From a virus: a DNA stretch of 25,235 bases. The translations under genes and the position numbers were made by a program. The DNA is taken from IMG/VR virus record IMGVR_UViG_3300017989_000419, positions 1 through 25,235 of that record. One strand, given 5' to 3'. Of the stretch, positions 6,286 to 13,519 are shown in pieces (the stretch's first letter is position 1; every line of letters begins with the position of its first letter). The notes under the pieces are model-generated. The model was not told the DNA's origin. It saw nothing but the letters and a program-made list of their open reading frames with translations, and searched no databases.

Positions 6286-6980
6286 AAAAAGTAGTATGGA
6301 GTGACGGAAAGAATGTCTTTGTAATACGCAAGGGCAAAACGAGTAACGATAAAATATCGGATGGCTCAGAGCTGATACAGACCTACACCTTTTCTGTTGA
6401 GCAATGGTTACTTGCATCAACAAGCAAAGGATTTGGTATGAAGAAGTTCTTTAGCTTGGATGGTAGTAACTGTTTGGATTGTCCATTTAGTGGTAACCAA
6501 GGAAAGGGCGGATGCTATACGCACAAGTTCCAACAGTATGTAGGGTTCATAAGTATGCTACGTAGTATAAAGGCTTCAGACCTTACACCACTTGATGAGG
6601 ATAAGAGCAGAAGGATAATTGAAATGTCAAGAGGTGTTTATGTCAGGTTCGGTACGTATGGTGAACCAAGTCTTATTCCTATTGGATTGGTCAGGAACAT
6701 TACCGATGTCGCAAAGAGTTGGACAGGTTACACACACCAATGGGAAAAGGATTGGTCGCAACCTTTCAAAGACTACTTCATGGCAAGTAGACACGAAACA
6801 GACAGCGTTAATGGTTGGCGATCATTCCAAGCATTGTCTGTAAGCAAGATGAGGGAATCATTCGGAGTCGGATGCCCAGCTTCTAAGGAGGGCGGATATA
6901 AAAGTAACTGCGCTACGTGTGGACTATGTAGTGGTCTACTTGGCAAGGGTAAAAAGGATGTTAAAATAATTGTACACTAA
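6282..6980 (+). CDS. Cys-rich phage protein of the DUF7227-like type
   Basis: 232 residues. Two cysteine clusters are visible: C64-x2-C67 and C78 within N-C-L-D-C-P-F-S-G-N-Q-G-K-G-G-C, and C198, C210, C213, C216 in C-P-A-S-K-E-G-G ... C-A-T-C-G-L-C. Between them lies R-F-G-T-Y-G-E-P-S-L-I-P and W-T-G-Y-T-H-Q-W. This combination (R-x-x-Y-G-E/D-P, G-Y-T-H-x-W, C-P-A-S-x-E) is a widespread phage and plasmid family of unknown function; I associate it with DUF7227, but the number should be checked. The clusters probably bind zinc or an iron-sulfur cluster. Confidence 0.72.
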   Translation: MKKVVWSDGKNVFVIRKGKTSNDKISDGSELIQTYTFSVEQWLLASTSKGFGMKKFFSLDGSNCLDCPFSGNQGKGGCYTHKFQQYVGFISMLRSIKASDLTPLDEDKSRRIIEMSRGVYVRFGTYGEPSLIPIGLVRNITDVAKSWTGYTHQWEKDWSQPFKDYFMASRHETDSVNGWRSFQALSVSKMRESFGVGCPASKEGGYKSNCATCGLCSGLLGKGKKDVKIIVH

Positions 6981-6997
6981 TCAATAATCAATAAACA

Positions 6998-7249
6998 ATG
7001 GGAACAGTTAACACAATGAGTGCGATGCATAATCACATACAGCACATGGTAAGAAAGGGTATGATAGACCTTGATGATTTCTACAATGTATCATATGACA
7101 GGAGCAGAATTATACTGCAAGGTAGGTACTCATCTAGTAAGATATCTGATTACAAAGAGTTTTGGACTTTCAGTATAGATGATGTCAATGGCTTTGTGGA
7201 GGGTCAGTCAGACATTGATGGGGTAGAAGTTAAAATAGTATTAACATAA
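6998..7249 (+). CDS. Hypothetical small phage protein
   Basis: 83 residues with H-N-H-I-Q-H-M-V near the N-terminus, a helix, and beta strands (S-R-I-I-L-Q-G-R-Y, F-W-T-F-S-I-D-D). The arrangement resembles small uncharacterised Bacteroidetes phage proteins. Preceded by an A-rich leader (aataaacaATG). No function assigned. Confidence 0.6.
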   Translation: MGTVNTMSAMHNHIQHMVRKGMIDLDDFYNVSYDRSRIILQGRYSSSKISDYKEFWTFSIDDVNGFVEGQSDIDGVEVKIVLT

Positions 7250-7262
7250 TAAGTTAGGAACA

Positions 7263-7850
7263 ATGAAAAAGCAAATTGATTTAAGAAAAAGATGCGATGA
7301 GTCTGATAAGATATGCGCTTACTTTAAGATAGGTTACCGACCTATTAACGATTGGAACGAACTCATGCCAGTTGTTCAGAAGGTGGCTGATGATATACTT
7401 GGATTGCATGATGGAAGCTATTGCGATGCTGATACACTATATGAACATAACTTTGTAAATCTGCTATACAAAGATGTTCCATATGTCAGGAACATTGTCT
7501 GCAATACAATAGATTGGCTACACAAACAGACCAGAACAGTAGTGCATGGGTGTCTATACAGACTTACTGTTGAGAATCTTTGCAAGCATGAAGAATTATG
7601 GGATGCGTTTAAGGATGAACAGATACACCATGTAATTGATGGTGCATATGTATGGATAGTAGATGGTGGCGAGGGTCAAGTGTTCAGTTTCGTTGATGAT
7701 GTATGGGTAGATAGTAAAGGTGTGGTCATAGGTTACTCTGCTGACTTCTGCAACGAGTTCATAAAAGCAAGAACGAAGATTGAAATTATAACCAAACTCT
7801 ACGATTGTGCTGGAGATAATGTTGAACCTAAAATAGTATTTGAGTCATGA
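7263..7850 (+). CDS. Hypothetical phage protein, 195 aa
   Basis: 195 residues, starting after TTAGGAACAATG, where a variant of the repeated CAGGAAC word acts as or overlaps the ribosome-binding region. The protein is mixed alpha-beta with many Cys, Asp and Trp residues and no motif I recognise. A second copy of the repeated word (7485-7494) lies in the coding sequence as V-R-N. Stop overlaps the next start (ATGA). Confidence 0.65.
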   Translation: MKKQIDLRKRCDESDKICAYFKIGYRPINDWNELMPVVQKVADDILGLHDGSYCDADTLYEHNFVNLLYKDVPYVRNIVCNTIDWLHKQTRTVVHGCLYRLTVENLCKHEELWDAFKDEQIHHVIDGAYVWIVDGGEGQVFSFVDDVWVDSKGVVIGYSADFCNEFIKARTKIEIITKLYDCAGDNVEPKIVFES

Positions 7851-8053
7851 GAAAAGCAAGCGTAGATGTCAAGACGGCAAGGGGATCCTATAGGATTTAC
7901 CGAATAGACTTCAAAGATGAACGGCATTATGACAATTGGTGTAATGCAATGGAGCAGAAGTGGGGTCACAAAATCATTGGGGTAAGGTTTGATGATGACT
8001 ACCCTGGAATTGATGGGTTTAATAGTAGTCAGGAACGTAATCAAAAACAATAA
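7847..8053 (+). CDS. Hypothetical small protein
   Basis: 68 residues: basic N-terminal beta region (Y-R-I-Y-R-I-D-F-K-D-E-R-H-Y-D-N-W) and D-D-D-Y-P-G-I-D-G-F. The 3' end contains GTCAGGAACG (8028-8037), read in a different frame from the V-R-N copies, so the word is not kept only for its amino acids. Translationally coupled to the upstream gene. Confidence 0.6.
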   Translation: MRKASVDVKTARGSYRIYRIDFKDERHYDNWCNAMEQKWGHKIIGVRFDDDYPGIDGFNSSQERNQKQ

Positions 8054-8075
8054 CAACTAAAAACAAATAGAAAGC

Positions 8076-8954
8076 ATGACAAAAGAAGAAAGAGTATTCG
8101 ACCTATTGTGCGACACGGAAACCAATTGGACTGTTCGCAAGGAACCATTGACAGCTACCAAGATAACTGATGATGGCATTATTGAACTACCAACCAAAAC
8201 ATTCGGACTGTTCAGGTCTGATAACGATGGATGGCTTGGTAGCGTTGGTAATCAGTATATACCAATGCAGAACTTTGAGTTAGCTGATACCATCGTAGGT
8301 ATTCAAGAACTGTTCGGTGGTCAACTCAGGGGTGGTGATCTTAGAGATGGCAAGAAGATATTCTATCAGCTCTCACTAAAGGATGAATACGTTGGTCCTG
8401 ACACGCTCAAGAGACACATCACTTGCCTCAACTCACATGATGGTACATCTTCCATTGGATTCGGTAGCAGTAATACTGTTATCAGTTGTAGTAATACTTT
8501 TCATAAGGCTATGAAAGACCTCAGTAAGTTCAGACATACAATGACTGCAAGTGACCGCTTGGCGATGGCTGTTGCTGAGTTCCGCAAGGCAATGGATGAA
8601 GATGCTGATTTGATGGATAGGTTCAAAAGGTTTACTGATGTGAACATTGACAGAACAATACTTGAACGTGTTATGCACAATGTCTTCAAGGTTGACATGA
8701 ACACCAAGGAGTCTGATATAAGTACTCGTAAGAAGAATCAGATAAAGGACTTTGAGCAAGCCCTGGAGCGTGAGACATCACAGAAAGGTGGTACTCTATG
8801 GGGTCTGTTCAATGCGGTGACATACTACACCAACCACATGGAGAAGTCAGATGAACACCACCTGATGTTCGGTGGAGGGTACAAGAAGAACCTTACTGCC
8901 TTTAACATCATCGACAGATACGAGAGTGATAAACGAAAATTGGTTTACGCATGA
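8076..8954 (+). CDS. DUF932 phage/plasmid-like protein
   Basis: 292 residues. The order of motifs W-T-V-R-K-E-P-L, a central V-G-N-Q-Y-I-P-M-Q-N-F-E-L-A-D, G-K-K-I-F-Y-Q-L-S-L, and C-S-N-T-F-H-K-A is that of the DUF932 (TIGR03299) family, common in phages and plasmids. The biochemical role is unknown; these genes usually lie near recombination and replication genes, as here. Length is close to that expected for the family. Stop overlaps the next start (ATGA, 8951). Confidence 0.88.
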   Translation: MTKEERVFDLLCDTETNWTVRKEPLTATKITDDGIIELPTKTFGLFRSDNDGWLGSVGNQYIPMQNFELADTIVGIQELFGGQLRGGDLRDGKKIFYQLSLKDEYVGPDTLKRHITCLNSHDGTSSIGFGSSNTVISCSNTFHKAMKDLSKFRHTMTASDRLAMAVAEFRKAMDEDADLMDRFKRFTDVNIDRTILERVMHNVFKVDMNTKESDISTRKKNQIKDFEQALERETSQKGGTLWGLFNAVTYYTNHMEKSDEHHLMFGGGYKKNLTAFNIIDRYESDKRKLVYA

Positions 8955-9172
8955 GAGATTTATTTGAATACTACGATGAGATGCCGCCCCAACTTAAAGG
9001 GGTGGTATCTAAGTGGGTAGAGATTGAAGCTGGAGATGGTCTTACCTACTACCAATGCGAACAGTTTCTCAGTGAGGTTAACGCCATAGGCTATACGTTT
9101 GAGTATGGTCTATGTGCAGAACCTTTTGGGTTATGTCGTATAGGTGACAATTTAGAGTCAGGAACAATATAA
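8951..9172 (+). CDS. Small protein following DUF932
   Basis: 73 residues, acidic: M-R-D-L-F-E-Y-Y-D-E-M-P-P, and a central Y-Y-Q-C-E-Q-F-L-S-E-V-N-A-I-G-Y-T-F-E-Y-G-L. Small proteins with this E-x-G-L-T-Y-Y-x-C core often follow DUF932-type genes in Bacteroidetes elements. Its last codons overlap a GTCAGGAACA word (9157-9166). Function unknown. Confidence 0.68.
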   Translation: MRDLFEYYDEMPPQLKGVVSKWVEIEAGDGLTYYQCEQFLSEVNAIGYTFEYGLCAEPFGLCRIGDNLESGTI

Positions 9173-9182
9173 TTTTACGGAC

Positions 9183-9362
9183 ATGCGCAATGTAAGAAAC
9201 ACAGCACTTAAAGACATCAGCAAGCACATCAAAGAATCATACCCAAAGGAGGTATATGGAAGAGTGGATGTATGGGTGTGCTGTCCTGAACATCTCAATA
9301 CCAAAGAAACAAGAGAACTTAACCGAAGACTTGGTCTTCACAAAATCAATAAACAAAAATGA
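9183..9362 (+). CDS. Small hypothetical protein
   Basis: 59 residues from ATG 9183 to TGA 9360-9362. Charged N-terminus (M-R-N-V-R-N-T-A-L-K-D-I-S-K), then V-D-V-W-V-C-C-P-E-H-L-N-T-K-E-T-R-E-L-N-R-R-L. I prefer it to the overlapping frame that starts at 9256, which breaks this coherent sequence. No family recognised. Confidence 0.55.
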   Translation: MRNVRNTALKDISKHIKESYPKEVYGRVDVWVCCPEHLNTKETRELNRRLGLHKINKQK

Positions 9363-9384
9363 AAAAGACAAAAACAAAAGCAAT

Positions 9385-9480
9385 ATGAAAGAGATGATAA
9401 CACTTACTCTTTACATGGTCGCACTCAAGGTGCTTGACTTTATTGATAACTTAAAAAAGGATGATAGTGATGAGCGATAA
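9385..9480 (+). CDS. Tiny hypothetical protein
   Basis: 31 residues from ATG 9385: M-K-E-M-I-T-L-T-L-Y-M-V-A-L-K-V-L-D-F, followed by an acidic tail. A longer reading of the same frame back to 9256 would overlap the 9183-9362 gene and is less likely. Hydrophobic N-terminal half, possibly a membrane or amphipathic helix. Function unknown. Confidence 0.4.
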   Translation: MKEMITLTLYMVALKVLDFIDNLKKDDSDER

Positions 9481-9700
9481 GATATGGATGGCGCAACTTG
9501 ATGGCTTGGGAAGCTACTCAATAGAAGTACTTGGCACATCTGAAAAAGATGTACTTAGTAAACTCAGAAAGGAATACAATACTAATTGGAGACAATCCAA
9601 AGGTGAAGGTAAGTCGTTCAATGAAATCATGGATTACAACGGTGGGCTTGTCCAGGAGCTTACACTTGGTAAGGTTTACGTTGACGGATTTAGAGATTAA
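9470..9700 (+). CDS. Hypothetical small protein
   Basis: 76 residues if ATG 9470 is used. ATG 9461 in the same frame is also possible, but an AAAAAAGG purine run at 9453-9460 is better placed for 9470. The sequence D-K-I-W-M-A-Q-L-D-G-L-G-S-Y-S-I-E-V-L-G-T-S-E-K-D-V is a beta hairpin plus helix, as in several small phage proteins that take up a variable-length residue hairpin. Overlaps the upstream gene by 11 bases. Confidence 0.62.
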   Translation: MSDKIWMAQLDGLGSYSIEVLGTSEKDVLSKLRKEYNTNWRQSKGEGKSFNEIMDYNGGLVQELTLGKVYVDGFRD

Positions 9701-9752
9701 TTAATAACCAAAACAAAAAGCATGAAAAAAAACAGTAACACCAACAGAGGCA

Positions 9753-10025
9753 ATGGGTAAGATTCTATCGTTTAACAATGGTAGGTTCTTTAGTGTCAGG
9801 TTCATTAAGAAAGATGGATCCATAAGAAAGATGACCTGCAAGAAGGTTGTCAAGAAAGCAATCAACGGCAATGGGGCAAGGTACAATACCCTGGAGCGCG
9901 GTTATCTTCCTGTATACGATTTAAGAAAGAAAGAATATCGTACCTTGAACTTCAATACGTTGACTCAGTTCAAACTGAACGGAGTTGACTACAATGTAAA
10001 CAAAGAATATTCACTACCATTTTAA
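9753..10025 (+). CDS. SH3 beta-barrel-like small protein, probably frameshifted N-terminus
   Basis: 90 residues from ATG 9753: G-K-I-L-S-F-N-N-G-R-F-F-S-V-R-F-I-K-K-D-G-S-I-R-K-M-T-C, a pattern found in Bacteroidetes proteins described as having an SH3 beta-barrel fold. An earlier ATG at 9722 has the correct A-rich leader but is followed by eight A residues and hits a stop. Removing one A gives M-K-K-T-V-T-P-T-E-A-M-G-K-I-L, continuous with this frame. The gene therefore probably starts at 9722 with a one-base indel (real or from assembly) or slippage. Confidence 0.68.
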   Translation: MGKILSFNNGRFFSVRFIKKDGSIRKMTCKKVVKKAINGNGARYNTLERGYLPVYDLRKKEYRTLNFNTLTQFKLNGVDYNVNKEYSLPF

Positions 10026-10035
10026 ATAAAACAAC

Positions 10036-10476
10036 ATGAAAGAAGGAATAAACGTATTATCACTATTTGATGGAATGAGTTGTGGGCAGATTGCTCTTGA
10101 CAAATTAGGTGTAAAGGTCAACAAGTACTTTGCTTGTGAGATTGACAAGTACGCAATGCAGGTAACTCAACATAACTTTCCTGACACCATACAGTTAGGA
10201 GATGTTCAGTTCGTTACAAAGGAGACTTTTGGTAATCACAAGATAGATATTATAATAGGTGGGAGTCCTTGTCAGGGCTTTAGTTTTGCAGGTAAGATGC
10301 TGAACTTTGATGATCCACGCAGTAGACTGTTCTTTGAGTATGTCAGGCTCGTTAAGGATTTGAAACCCAAGTACTTCCTGCTTGAGAATGTCAAGATGAA
10401 GAAAGAGTCTCAGGATGTCATTACAGAAACGCTATTTATCACTACCAACGGTAATGATTGGGAGAGGGTTGATTAA
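10036..10476 (+). CDS. C5-cytosine DNA methyltransferase, N-terminal half
   Basis: 146 residues carrying the AdoMet-binding and catalytic half of a C5-methyltransferase. Motif I is L-S-L-F-D-G-M-S-C-G-Q (residues 8-18), motif IV G-G-S-P-C-Q-G-F-S-F (catalytic Cys79), and motif VI L-L-E-N-V (115-119). Motifs VIII-X and the target recognition domain are missing here and are found in the gene at 11151. The protein ends with N-D-W-E-R-V-D at a TAA. It would need the second half to methylate DNA. Role in phages: protection from host restriction or regulation. Confidence 0.85.
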   Translation: MKEGINVLSLFDGMSCGQIALDKLGVKVNKYFACEIDKYAMQVTQHNFPDTIQLGDVQFVTKETFGNHKIDIIIGGSPCQGFSFAGKMLNFDDPRSRLFFEYVRLVKDLKPKYFLLENVKMKKESQDVITETLFITTNGNDWERVD

Positions 10477-10512
10477 TTGTTTATATTTACAGGAACGAGT
10501 TAATTAAAATAG

Positions 10513-11154
10513 ATGATAATAGATAAAGAAGTTTACGTCACTGTATCTGGTAGTAATAAACCATATTACGAATCTCTCGGATATACACTACCATACTCAA
10601 TAGATAATAGAGGGCGTTTGCGTGTAAAAAAGGGGTCTAAGATATTAGTAGATATCCTACACGTACACAAGACAAGTAACATTAAAATAAATTATAAGTG
10701 CGACTCCTGTGGGGCTGTAAAAGAAACATCGCTGTCTTCGGTTATTGGAAGACGTAATAGCGAATACAATAAAAGCGGTAAAACATTTTGCAGTAGTTGC
10801 GCTAATAAAAAAATGTCTGGTGCTAACAACGCCAACTATAAACATGGGTCTAAAAGATACCCTGAATATAGGAACAACGCAAAGAGAAGAAATATTGATT
10901 TTAATCTATCTCCAAATGAGTTTAAATCAATAACATCTGAACCTTGTCATTATTGTGGCGGGTACTCTACTGACTATGACCTTAAAAGCAGGGGCAATGG
11001 AATCGACAGGATGGACTCTTCTTTAGGGTATACTACTGACAATTGCTTGCCATGTTGCTCTAAATGCAACTTCTTGAAAAACAAGTCAAGCTATGAGGAC
11101 TTCATTAACTACATAATTAAAGTATACAAAAACATAACAAAAAAGAAATCATGA
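10513..11154 (+). CDS. HNH homing endonuclease inserted in the methyltransferase gene
   Basis: 213 residues. The N-terminal part has a C-x2-C ... C-x2-C zinc knuckle (Y-K-C-D-S-C-G and F-C-S-S-C-A). The C-terminal part (about residues 140-195) has C-H-Y-C-G, then G-I-D-R-M-D-S-S-L-G-Y-T-T-D-N-C-L-P-C-C-S-K-C-N-F-L-K, the zinc and N-x-x-x-C-C-x-x-C-N-x-x-K part of phage HNH nucleases of the I-D-R-x-D type. Such nucleases cut DNA at the uninvaded allele and spread their own gene. It sits exactly between the two methyltransferase halves, and its TGA overlaps the start of the second half (ATGA). Confidence 0.88.
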   Translation: MIIDKEVYVTVSGSNKPYYESLGYTLPYSIDNRGRLRVKKGSKILVDILHVHKTSNIKINYKCDSCGAVKETSLSSVIGRRNSEYNKSGKTFCSSCANKKMSGANNANYKHGSKRYPEYRNNAKRRNIDFNLSPNEFKSITSEPCHYCGGYSTDYDLKSRGNGIDRMDSSLGYTTDNCLPCCSKCNFLKNKSSYEDFINYIIKVYKNITKKKS

Positions 11155-12284
11155 AATTCAAAAACAAAAAAACAGGGGAAATAGTGGAATGGGACTGTAT
11201 CAATATAAATTCAGCGTTAGTTTCCGCTCAGACACGTAAGCGGCTGTACTGGACGAACATTCCAAATGTAGACCAACCAGAGGACAAGGGCATTGTACTG
11301 AAGGATATTATTGAGAGTGGCTACGTAGATGACAGAATGGTTAATCAAGGTAAGTCTCATTGTGTAACGGCAAGATACTCAGGAGCTGTTTGGTGGAACT
11401 CAATAGAAAGAAGGCAAAGAACTATGATTGCTTTAGAGCAGGTGGATGACATCGTTGAACTTAATGAGAATCAACAGAAGAAGATTGAAAAAATCAATAA
11501 CGTAAATCCCGACAAGGCAAACTGTTTGACAGAGGCAATTGGAAGAGGCGGTAGTAGTTCTGAGTACCTTACAAGCGTGAAGAAAAAGACTGATGCCATT
11601 AAGCAAGTAGGAGACAAACTCCGCCACCCAGAGGCAACTAAGAAAGGCTACGCTGAAGCAGGTCATGGTGAGGGTCTTGACCTTACATTCCCACAGTCAA
11701 AGACACGTAGAGATCGTTCAATGAAAGACAAGTCCAACTGTCTTACCGCAGCAAGTCATGATATGGGGGTTGTAGAAGCTGTAAAGGGAGGTGCTGTAAG
11801 AGGCAGGTACAACGAAGATGGTAAAACAGAACAGCGTCTTGAGGTCAGGAAAGATGACAAGACCAACTCAATAACCACAGTTCAAAAGGATAGCGTTGTA
11901 GTAAGACCAGCTACAATTGTTGGGAGAAGACTCAATGAACGTGGAGTAAGAGAGGACTACAATAAGGATGTTCCAATTACTCAGTGTTTACAAGTGAAAC
12001 ATAATTCTGATAAGACAGGAACATTGACAACCGTAGAGAAGGACAATGTACTTAGCGAGAATGAGCCTGGGCGTTACCCTAATGCTTACGAGGACAAAAA
12101 ACTTGTATGGAGAAAGTTAACTCCCTTGGAATGCGAGAGGCTTCAAACCGTTCCTGATTTTCACACACTTGTTTTGGACGAGAACGGTAAGCAGTTGGTA
12201 AGTAATTCTCAGCGTTACAAGATGCTTGGTAATGGATGGACTATAGATGTAATTACTCACATAATGAAAAACATGGAACTATGA
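11151..12284 (+). CDS. C5-cytosine DNA methyltransferase, C-terminal half with repeat-bearing TRD
   Basis: 377 residues. Residues 18-36 (I-N-I-N-S-A-L-V-S-A-Q-T-R-K-R-L-Y-W) are the region around motif VIII. Residues 320-371 (W-R-K-L-T-P-L-E-C-E-R-L-Q, then Q-R-Y-K-M-L-G-N-G-W) are motifs IX-X. The target recognition region between them has five units of the form (D/G)-K-x-(N/H/G)-(C/S/T)-x-T at about 68, 121, 193, 236 and 287. The catalytic half is separate (10036-10476). Split C5 enzymes that work as two subunits are known, so activity is possible. Start coupled to the HNH stop. Confidence 0.87.
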   Translation: MKFKNKKTGEIVEWDCININSALVSAQTRKRLYWTNIPNVDQPEDKGIVLKDIIESGYVDDRMVNQGKSHCVTARYSGAVWWNSIERRQRTMIALEQVDDIVELNENQQKKIEKINNVNPDKANCLTEAIGRGGSSSEYLTSVKKKTDAIKQVGDKLRHPEATKKGYAEAGHGEGLDLTFPQSKTRRDRSMKDKSNCLTAASHDMGVVEAVKGGAVRGRYNEDGKTEQRLEVRKDDKTNSITTVQKDSVVVRPATIVGRRLNERGVREDYNKDVPITQCLQVKHNSDKTGTLTTVEKDNVLSENEPGRYPNAYEDKKLVWRKLTPLECERLQTVPDFHTLVLDENGKQLVSNSQRYKMLGNGWTIDVITHIMKNMEL

Positions 12285-12532
12285 AAAACGAAATAGAAAT
12301 AGATAAGGTTCTTTTCCCCGATTCAGATAAACTAACTATAAGTGAAGAGGGTGTTGGTAGTTTTCAAATAGTTGACGCTGAACTTGATGGTATAAATTGC
12401 ACTATAAGTGAAGAGGATGTTATTGAGATTGATGTGTCTGACTATAAATACATATCTCTTTCCTACAACAACATTCTTACTCTTGAGAATTTTATATATG
12501 AGATGAATGAGTTTTACGAAAATGAAAACTAA
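12281..12532 (+). CDS. Acidic hypothetical protein
   Basis: 83 residues from ATG 12281, which overlaps the methyltransferase stop (ATGA). Strongly acidic (K-L-T-I-S-E-E-G, I-S-E-E-D-V-I-E-I-D-V-S-D-Y). L-T-I-S-E-E-G-V and C-T-I-S-E-E-D-V form a short internal repeat encoded by near-identical bases. Small acidic phage proteins often act as DNA mimics or partners of nucleases, but nothing here proves that. Confidence 0.6.
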   Translation: MKNEIEIDKVLFPDSDKLTISEEGVGSFQIVDAELDGINCTISEEDVIEIDVSDYKYISLSYNNILTLENFIYEMNEFYENEN

Positions 12533-12533
12533 A

Positions 12534-13220
12534 ATGAAGAAATACATAGCATACTACAGGGTATCAACACGCAAGCAGGGTGATTCTGGTCTTGGTCTTG
12601 ATGCTCAGAAGAGAATGGTTCAAGGTCATGTCAGGAACGATGTCATCCTTGAGGAGTTCACTGAGGTAGAGTCAGGTACAAGCAAAGGCAAACGCCCCAT
12701 ACTACAACGGGCAATACAAAGATGCCAGGATGAGGGAGCCACTCTTGTGATAGCCAAGATAGACCGACTATCTCGTAACTTACATTTTGTATCAAGCCTG
12801 TATCAATCGGGTGTTGACTTTGTGTGTTGCGATATGCCACACGCCAACAAACTAACCATACATCTCTTTGCAGCGGTAGCAGAACATGAGGCTGACATCA
12901 TATCAGAACGTAACAAGGCCGCTGCTCAGTCTATCAAGAAGATAATTGAGCGTGATGGGTTTTACGTGTCCAAAGCCGGAAACAGGATCACCAAGCTTGG
13001 TGGGTGTGAGAATCCTAATACCACTCCTGCCAACAAAGCATGGAAGGAAAAAGCACGTAACAATAGAAATAAGAATGTTGCAAGACCGTTTGCTCAAGAG
13101 TTGCGTAGGCAAGGTATTGGATATTGTACTATTGCTCACAGGTTAAATGAGGCAGGTTACAAAACATCAAGAGGTAAGATGTATTATGATAAAACAGTTT
13201 ACAGGCTTTTAAATGAATGA
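12534..13220 (+). CDS. Serine recombinase (resolvase family)
   Basis: 228 residues. The N-terminal catalytic domain (about 1-140) begins M-K-K-Y-I-A-Y-Y-R-V-S-T-R-K-Q-G, with the nucleophile Ser11 in Y-R-V-S-T, then L-G-L-D-A-Q, D-R-L-S-R-N and E-H-E-A-D-I-I-S-E-R-N. The C-terminal part ends with a helix-turn-helix-like F-A-Q-E-L-R-R-Q-G-I-G-Y-C-T-I-A-H-R-L-N-E-A-G. It lacks the long zinc-ribbon domain of large serine integrases. ATG 12534 follows the previous stop directly; 12522 is an alternative. It may invert or resolve phage DNA. A copy of GTCAGGAACG (12630) is in the coding region. Confidence 0.88.
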   Translation: MKKYIAYYRVSTRKQGDSGLGLDAQKRMVQGHVRNDVILEEFTEVESGTSKGKRPILQRAIQRCQDEGATLVIAKIDRLSRNLHFVSSLYQSGVDFVCCDMPHANKLTIHLFAAVAEHEADIISERNKAAAQSIKKIIERDGFYVSKAGNRITKLGGCENPNTTPANKAWKEKARNNRNKNVARPFAQELRRQGIGYCTIAHRLNEAGYKTSRGKMYYDKTVYRLLNE

Positions 13221-13317
13221 CATTCAATTTTATTTAATTATTCAGATAGTAATAGTTCAGTTGTTGGCTATAATATTCAATTACTTACATAAAAATAGAG
13301 ATGAAAGGAAAGGTTAA
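13213..13317 (+). CDS. Tiny single-span membrane protein
   Basis: 34 residues: M-N-D-I-Q-F-Y-L-I-I-Q-I-V-I-V-Q-L-L-A-I-I-F-N-Y-L, then a basic tail H-K-N-R-D-E-R-K-G. Its start overlaps the recombinase 3' end and its stop overlaps the start of the next gene, so it is tightly packed like a real gene. Role unknown. Confidence 0.5.
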   Translation: MNDIQFYLIIQIVIVQLLAIIFNYLHKNRDERKG

Positions 13318-13519
13318 AGTAATAGTCAGGGTTGCGGCAGAACACCCTGACGCTGAGACATTCAAATGTCTTGGCAATAAGATTGTACTAAAAGCAGAGA
13401 GTTACGATCATGCATTTGAGTTTGCGATGACAATGCTTTACTTGCGAGGCTCTGAAATGTTTGAACACGGAGACCTGATGTTCTACAATAACGGAATACT
13501 GATAGAGATAGACAGATGA
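13301..13519 (+). CDS. Hypothetical small protein
   Basis: 72 residues: M-K-G-K-V-K-V-I-V-R-V-A-A-E-H-P-D-A-E-T, a beta-alpha start followed by S-Y-D-H-A-F-E-F-A-M-T-M-L-Y-L-R-G-S, resembling small ferredoxin-like alpha-beta folds. Stop overlaps the next start (ATGA, 13516). No function assigned. Confidence 0.6.
   Translation: MKGKVKVIVRVAAEHPDAETFKCLGNKIVLKAESYDHAFEFAMTMLYLRGSEMFEHGDLMFYNNGILIEIDR

Noticed and set aside
9256-9480. 74-codon ORF as a single gene
   Set aside because: Its first third overlaps a better ORF (9183-9362) in another frame; only the part from ATG 9385 looks plausible.
10477-11153. Group I intron in the methyltransferase gene
   Set aside because: The HNH ORF fills almost the whole insert, leaving about 36 bases; a catalytic intron core cannot be accommodated outside it and no core motifs were seen.
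12534-13220. Large serine integrase marking an attachment site
   Set aside because: At 228 residues it lacks the zinc-ribbon and coiled-coil domains of large serine integrases, and no att-like crossover repeat was found next to it.
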